Assembly (NCBI GenBank): GCA_001804165.1
Contig: MHFL01000011.1
Span: 1-10,065, forward strand
Length of the DNA: 10,065 nt
Reading direction: 5' to 3'
DNA from: Omnitrophica bacterium RIFCSPLOWO2_01_FULL_45_10
GTDB lineage: Bacteria > Omnitrophota > Gorgyraeia > 2-01-FULL-45-10
Shown here: positions 7,351 to 10,065 of the stretch, in pieces
Numbering within the stretch: the stretch's first letter is position 1
Layout of the letters: each line of letters opens with the position of its first letter
Translations under genes and position numbers: made by a program
Notes under the pieces: generated by a model
Database searches by the model: none
Told to the model about the DNA's origin: nothing
What the model saw: only the letters and a program-made list of their open reading frames with translations

Positions 7351-8542
7351 ATAATGCCTTAGCCGACTTTATTATCTTTTCGGCAGTCTTCTTGCCTATT
7401 CCTTCAAGCTTTGTCATCTCTTCGGATGTCAGCCCTTTAATTTTATCCACCGTATCATACCCTGCGGCTCGCAATATCTTCTCGACCTTCTTACCAACGC
7501 CGTCAAGTTCAGTAAGTTTAATATCTCGCTTCTCTTCTTGTTCTTCCTTGGCCTTTTGATCTTTGGCCGTATTTTCCATTTCTTCAAGGGCCAACTTTTC
7601 CTTCGCTTTTGCCTCTTTACTTCGTATGTCTATCTCCCACCCTATCAATTTGGAGGCGAGCCGAACGTTCTGTCCGTGTTTACCTATGCCTATCGAGAGT
7701 TGATCTTCCGGCACGAGCACCTCTATCCTTCTTTTCTCCTTATCTAACTTTATCTCGCTAATTTGAGTGGGTTTAAGAGATTCTTTCACGTATTCCTTTA
7801 TGTCATCGGTCCATCGGACAATGTCGACCCTTTCTCCGTGGAGCTCTCTGACTATTTCCTTCACTCGCGAGCCCCTCATCCCAACGCAGGCGCCAACCGG
7901 ATCAACCTTCTCGTCCTTTGACCATACCGCTATCTTGGTCCTTTCCCCTCCCTCTCTCGCGATGGCCTTTATCTCAACTATGCCTTCCGTTATCTCCGGC
8001 ACCTCTAGTTCAAATAGTCGCTTTACGAAAGTCGCGTCGGCCCTTGACATAAGGATCTGCGGGCCATGTGCGGTTTTATTAACCTCCATAATATACGCGC
8101 GCAGCCTGTCGCCCTGCTTATAATGCTCTCCGGGACACTGCTGGGGCCTCGGCAGTATACCTTCTGCCTTGCCCAAATCAACGATGATATCGCCCTTTTC
8201 GAACCTGTGAACCGCGCCACTCGTAATCGTGCCTACCCTCTTCTGATAGTCTTCAAAGATGATGTCGCGTTCCGCCTCTCTTATCTTCTGGATTATGACT
8301 TGTTTAGCCGTCTGCGCCGCGATCCTTCCGAACCCCTCGGACCTTATTTCTTTGCCTTCGCTGAATATCTTAATCTCTCCGGTTGCGCGGTCTATCGCGA
8401 CTGACACATCCGCTTCCTTGTTGCCCATTATCTTTCTGCCCGCGCTCGCGAGGGCGGACTCTATGGCCTTGAAAAGGATCTCTTTGTCGATGCCCTTTTC
8501 GCGCTCTATGTGCTCCAGTATCGTCAATAACTCCTCATTCAT
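7325..8542 (-). CDS. nusA: Transcription termination/antitermination factor NusA
   Basis: Binds RNA polymerase and nascent RNA, promotes pausing and hairpin-dependent termination, and joins antitermination complexes. The protein is 405 aa, between the Bacillus and E. coli lengths. Domains in order: N-terminal RNAP-binding domain at about 1-100 (MNEELLTILEHIEREKGID); S1 at about 103-168; KH1 with GACVGMRGSRVKEIVREL around 217-234; KH2 with IGIGKHGQNVRLAS around 283-297; a short charged linker; and a C-terminal helix-hairpin-helix domain at about 342-396 (two GxGKK turns: ELDGVGKKVEKIL and LEGIGKKTAEKII). The start is supported by GAGGTG (8549-8554) 6 nt upstream. A heptamer array sits between this SD and the rimP stop. 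As the second gene after an intrinsic terminator in the leader, it could regulate itself. Confidence 0.97.
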   Translation of the reverse strand: MNEELLTILEHIEREKGIDKEILFKAIESALASAGRKIMGNKEADVSVAIDRATGEIKIFSEGKEIRSEGFGRIAAQTAKQVIIQKIREAERDIIFEDYQKRVGTITSGAVHRFEKGDIIVDLGKAEGILPRPQQCPGEHYKQGDRLRAYIMEVNKTAHGPQILMSRADATFVKRLFELEVPEITEGIVEIKAIAREGGERTKIAVWSKDEKVDPVGACVGMRGSRVKEIVRELHGERVDIVRWTDDIKEYVKESLKPTQISEIKLDKEKRRIEVLVPEDQLSIGIGKHGQNVRLASKLIGWEIDIRSKEAKAKEKLALEEMENTAKDQKAKEEQEEKRDIKLTELDGVGKKVEKILRAAGYDTVDKIKGLTSEEMTKLEGIGKKTAEKIIKSAKALYGENDKKV

Positions 8543-8548
8543 TTTTTA

Positions 8549-8554
8549 CACCTC
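8549..8554 (-). promoter_or_regulatory. nusA ribosome binding site next to heptamer array
   Basis: GAGGTG lies 6 nt before the nusA ATG and is the first non-repeat sequence after the heptamer array. Changes in the array would therefore alter only the sequence just upstream of this site. Confidence 0.7.
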
Positions 8555-8556
8555 GT

Positions 8557-8591
8557 ATCGTCGTTCGTATATCGTACTTCGTACATCGTTT
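8557..8591. repeat. Degenerate heptamer array in the rimP-nusA spacer
   Basis: On the + strand the units are ATCGTCG, TTCGTAT, ATCGTAC, TTCGTAC, ATCGTTT: five 7-bp units, 35 bp, of consensus WTCGTNN. The TCGT core recurs every 7 bp exactly while the other bases vary. It occupies most of the 53-bp gap between the rimP stop and the nusA start. The consensus matches the array at 5020-5054. Confidence 0.82.
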
Positions 8592-8595
8592 TCAG

Positions 8596-9066
8596 TTAAG
8601 GAAACCTTATCTTCAATTGCGCCTTAGCGATCTTATCCCGCGGTATAATCGTGCTTACCCCTTCCGACTCTATGACAATCTTATCTTCATCCATGCCTAT
8701 GAGCCGGCCATAATGTTCTCTTTTCATATCAATTGGCTCATAGGTCGTTACATTGAGCTCCTTTCCCATAGACCGCTCGAAGTCACGGTCTGTCTTAAGC
8801 GGCCTGTCAAGGCCCGGAGATGAAACTTCCAAAAGATGTCGTTCATCTATGATGGCCGCTTTATCCAGTCCCTCACTCAAATAATTATTCAACTTTTCAC
8901 ACTCATAAACGCTGATACCGTCTCCCGCTTTGTCGACCAATAGTCTTAGCGTCATGCCGCCCTGCTCACGCCTATATGTAATATCGACCAACTCAATACC
9001 ATTTGCATCGAGATAATCAGTTATTAATTCTTTAACGCGCTCAACGATTTCCGGATGGGGGCTCAT
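8596..9066 (-). CDS. rimP: Ribosome maturation factor RimP
   Basis: Needed for 30S subunit maturation; first gene of the classical rimP-nusA-infB cluster. The protein is 156 aa, the normal length. The N-terminal alpha/beta domain runs to about residue 75 and includes GIELVDITYRREQGG, LRLLVDKAGDGISVYECEKL and the family hallmark LEVSSPGLDRPL around 80-91. The C-terminal SH3-like barrel follows, ending AKAQLKIRFP. The frame stays open upstream to a TTG at 9129, but that codon lies at the -10 box and the extra 21 residues (rich in Phe, encoded by the terminator) are not family-like. The ATG at 9066 (MSPHPEIVERVKEL) is therefore chosen. This start has no SD of its own: it is preceded directly by the terminator T-tract, and the nearest SD is 39 nt upstream, across the hairpin. 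Confidence 0.95.
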   Translation of the reverse strand: MSPHPEIVERVKELITDYLDANGIELVDITYRREQGGMTLRLLVDKAGDGISVYECEKLNNYLSEGLDKAAIIDERHLLEVSSPGLDRPLKTDRDFERSMGKELNVTTYEPIDMKREHYGRLIGMDEDKIVIESEGVSTIIPRDKIAKAQLKIRFP

Positions 9067-9069
9067 TTG

Positions 9070-9100
9070 AAAAAAAAATGGGTTTATAAAACTAAACCCA
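9070..9100 (-). terminator. Intrinsic terminator in the rimP leader (probable attenuator)
   Basis: On the minus strand a perfect 8-bp stem TGGGTTTA/TAAACCCA (9100-9093 with 9086-9079) closes a 6-nt loop GTTTTA and is followed at once by nine T residues (9078-9070). This is classical Rho-independent architecture, though the stem has only three GC pairs and is probably weak. It lies downstream of the promoter at 9130-9157 and only 3 nt before the rimP ATG, so it acts on the rimP transcript itself rather than simply ending the upstream gene. Confidence 0.82.
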
Positions 9101-9101
9101 C
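9084..9101 (-). CDS. Possible 5-codon leader ORF inside the terminator hairpin (MGLVL)
   Basis: GTG GGT TTA GTT TTA TAA starts 4 nt after AGGAGG and spans the left stem, loop and part of the right stem of the terminator. A ribosome here would hold the hairpin open. The stop is 17 nt before the rimP ATG, so reinitiation is possible. It is too short for any coding statistic. The case rests only on position and the SD. Confidence 0.35.
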   Translation of the reverse strand: MGLVL

Positions 9102-9104
9102 TTT

Positions 9105-9112
9105 CCCTCCTT
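9105..9112 (-). promoter_or_regulatory. Strong Shine-Dalgarno AAGGAGGG upstream of the terminator hairpin
   Basis: The best SD match noticed in the window. It lies 39 nt before the rimP ATG, far outside normal spacing, but directly before a GTG. Folding the 22-nt hairpin would shorten the distance to rimP to about 17 nt. It may serve the leader ORF, rimP across a folded hairpin, or both. Confidence 0.7.
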
Positions 9113-9129
9113 TTCGAAAAGTATAACAA

Positions 9130-9157
9130 ATTATACTATAAGATATTCTCCTGTCAA
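9130..9157 (-). promoter_or_regulatory. Consensus sigma-70-type promoter for rimP-nusA-infB
   Basis: TTGACA (9157-9152), a 16-nt spacer, then TATAAT (9135-9130): both hexamers are exact consensus. Transcription would start near 9123, giving a leader of about 57 nt before rimP that contains the SD and the terminator hairpin. No other equally good promoter was noticed in the window. Confidence 0.85.
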
Positions 9158-9173
9158 GCAAAATCTTAGTTTG

Positions 9174-9333
9174 TACATAAAGGTAACAATTGCCTGTTTG
9201 ATTATAATTAGGTGTTTAGGCCAAAGAGGCAGCATTATTACCGGTAGCCACAAAGCTTACGCCAGTAGGTAAACTGGTGGTAGTAAAACTTATCTTATCA
9301 CCAGAATTTTTGTTTGTGGCTGCTAACTTAAAT
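9174..9333 (-). pseudogene. Decayed putative-Ig (He_PIG-like) domain, out of frame with the upstream gene
   Basis: Directly after the stop at 9334, in a shifted frame, the minus strand reads RFKLAATNKNSGDKISF, then TTTSLPTGVSFVATGNNAAS, LA, a TAA stop at 9216-9218, and TPNYNQTGN. This follows the pattern of putative Ig domains of bacterial surface proteins, which typically have a ATDxxGDxxxF segment, an SLPxGxxF segment and a WTPxYxQxG segment. The stop stands where the conserved Trp is expected. The sequence seems to continue the protein encoded at 9334-10065 (which ends PLPVAE), so at least two lesions, a frameshift and a nonsense codon, are implied. The remnant runs almost into the -35 box of the rimP promoter. 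Nothing else was recognised in this stretch. Confidence 0.68.
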
Positions 9334-10065
9334 CTATTCTGCAACCGGCAATGGCATTGTCAAATTAAAATCCACTGTCTTTGCCTCGCCTTGGGTTGTA
9401 AAGCTAACGGTCTTTTCCTGGACTTCATTCCATGGTGCGGTAGCTCTTAGTTTATAGGTGCCGACTGAGATATTTTGACTAAAGTAATATCTGCCGTTTG
9501 CAGGAACATATCGGGTGTCAAACAACGTACCACCTTGCTGTATTAATTCTATCCTTATAGTATCTATGCTCCCGTTTGCTACATATACTGTGCCTGAAAC
9601 AGCGCAACTTGGAATCTTTTGTAAAGTTACACTGAAGGGTAAAACTTGGTTATTCCTCAGAGTAGCTGCACCTAAATATGACTTATAACCATCTTTACTT
9701 ACCTTAATATAGTAGGTGCCGTCAGGAATATTATTACTGGAGAGATAAAATTTACCTTGGCTATCGGTGGTGCTTTCGGCCAGAACCTGAGTTTTAGACA
9801 AGTTAAGTATAGATACCTTGGCCTCTTCTAAGGGTATATTTCCTTCCTGATAAATTGTGCCAAAGACAAGGGGGATGACCACTTTGATATAGTCTGTTCT
9901 CGTCTTAGTCTTTGAGCCCTGTGGACCCGTGACGGTAAGACTCACCGTGTAAGTCCCGAGTAGTTCATAGGCATGGGTGGGGTTTTCCAAATTGCTTATT
10001 TCTCCATCGCCAAAATCCCATAAGTAATTAGTGATCTCACCGATTGAATTATTACTAAATTGAAC
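9334..10065 (-). CDS. PKD- and carboxypeptidase-regulatory-like-domain protein, C-terminal part (N-terminus beyond window, 3' end probably frameshifted)
   Basis: The frame is open from the window edge to a TAG at 9334-9336, 243 residues. Residues 1 to about 62 are a PKD beta-sandwich with the hallmark WDFGDG at 16-21, NPTHAY and YTVSLTVTG. Residues about 66-152 form a carboxypeptidase-regulatory-like (transthyretin/CnaB-like) domain (VFGTIYQEGN, TTDSQGKFYL, IPDGTYYIKVSKDGYKS), and about 156-240 a second, more divergent one (AVSGTVYVANGS, NGRYYFSQNISVGTYKLRATAP). Such domains are typical of secreted or surface multi-domain proteins. The signal peptide, if any, is outside the window. It looks more AT-rich, with more TTA, AGA and AAT codons, than the core operon. 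The following out-of-frame Ig-like remnant suggests the stop is a lesion rather than the original end. No enzymatic role can be assigned. Confidence 0.82.
   Translation of the reverse strand, partial: VQFSNNSIGEITNYLWDFGDGEISNLENPTHAYELLGTYTVSLTVTGPQGSKTKTRTDYIKVVIPLVFGTIYQEGNIPLEEAKVSILNLSKTQVLAESTTDSQGKFYLSSNNIPDGTYYIKVSKDGYKSYLGAATLRNNQVLPFSVTLQKIPSCAVSGTVYVANGSIDTIRIELIQQGGTLFDTRYVPANGRYYFSQNISVGTYKLRATAPWNEVQEKTVSFTTQGEAKTVDFNLTMPLPVAE

Noticed and set aside
6836-7354. Hydrophobic 172-codon frame on the + strand that could look like a membrane protein
   Set aside because: Antisense shadow of the Lys/Ala/Pro-rich IF-2 N-terminus: Lys and Glu codons read backwards give Phe, Leu and Ser. 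No SD or conserved motif was seen.
8023-8220. 65-codon minus-strand frame inside nusA
   Set aside because: It overlaps the NusA S1 domain in another frame and has no recognisable product.
9067-9129. TTG-initiated 21-residue N-terminal extension of RimP
   Set aside because: The TTG lies next to the -10 box, upstream of the predicted transcription start, and the extension is encoded by the SD, hairpin and T-tract. RimP homologues begin close to the ATG at 9066.
9334-9990. TTG at 9990 as the start of the PKD-domain protein
   Set aside because: The same frame continues upstream to the window edge and encodes the conserved WDFGDG half of the PKD domain, so the true start is outside the window.

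Overview
All genes lie on the minus strand, so the window reads from high to low coordinates. It looks like a bacterial chromosome of moderate GC from a lineage outside the well-studied phyla. Gene content, the rimP-nusA-infB order and the scpA-scpB-pheA-hisC-aroF order are all bacterial. The mixture resembles Omnitrophota, Elusimicrobiota or Deltaproteobacteria-like genomes. That placement is a low-confidence inference from gene order and from the unusual heptamer repeats, not from a search.

Layout in transcription order. (1) 10065 to about 9174 is the 3' end of a gene for a probable extracellular modular protein: a PKD domain, then two carboxypeptidase-regulatory-like beta domains, ending at a stop at 9334. 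Just beyond the stop, in another frame, is a recognisable but broken putative-Ig (He_PIG-like) domain, so the end of this gene looks decayed. (2) 9157 to 9067 is a compact control region: a consensus sigma-70-type promoter, a strong Shine-Dalgarno (SD), then an intrinsic-terminator hairpin with a 9-T tract, all before the rimP start. (3) 9066 to 5053 is the transcription/translation block rimP, nusA, infB. (4) 5056 to 4049 is trpS, with an N-terminal tail made by a translated 7-bp repeat and a Cys pattern close to that of iron-sulfur TrpRS. (5) 4052 to 2642 is scpA-scpB, the kleisin and winged-helix partners of SMC. (6) 2667 to 1 is an aromatic amino acid segment: pheA (chorismate mutase/prephenate dehydratase), a hisC-type aminotransferase and the start of aroF (type I-beta DAHP synthase), which runs off the edge.

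After the rimP promoter the genes are packed with 4 to 26 bp overlaps, except at rimP/nusA and pheA/hisC. They may form one long operon of ribosome maturation, transcription elongation, translation initiation, Trp-tRNA charging, chromosome segregation and aromatic synthesis. No internal terminator was seen.

The two most unusual signals are the promoter-SD-terminator leader before rimP-nusA-infB, which looks like an attenuator of an operon that encodes a termination factor, and three degenerate arrays of about five 7-bp units at gene junctions (pheA/hisC gap, infB/trpS junction, rimP/nusA gap). One of the arrays is translated.
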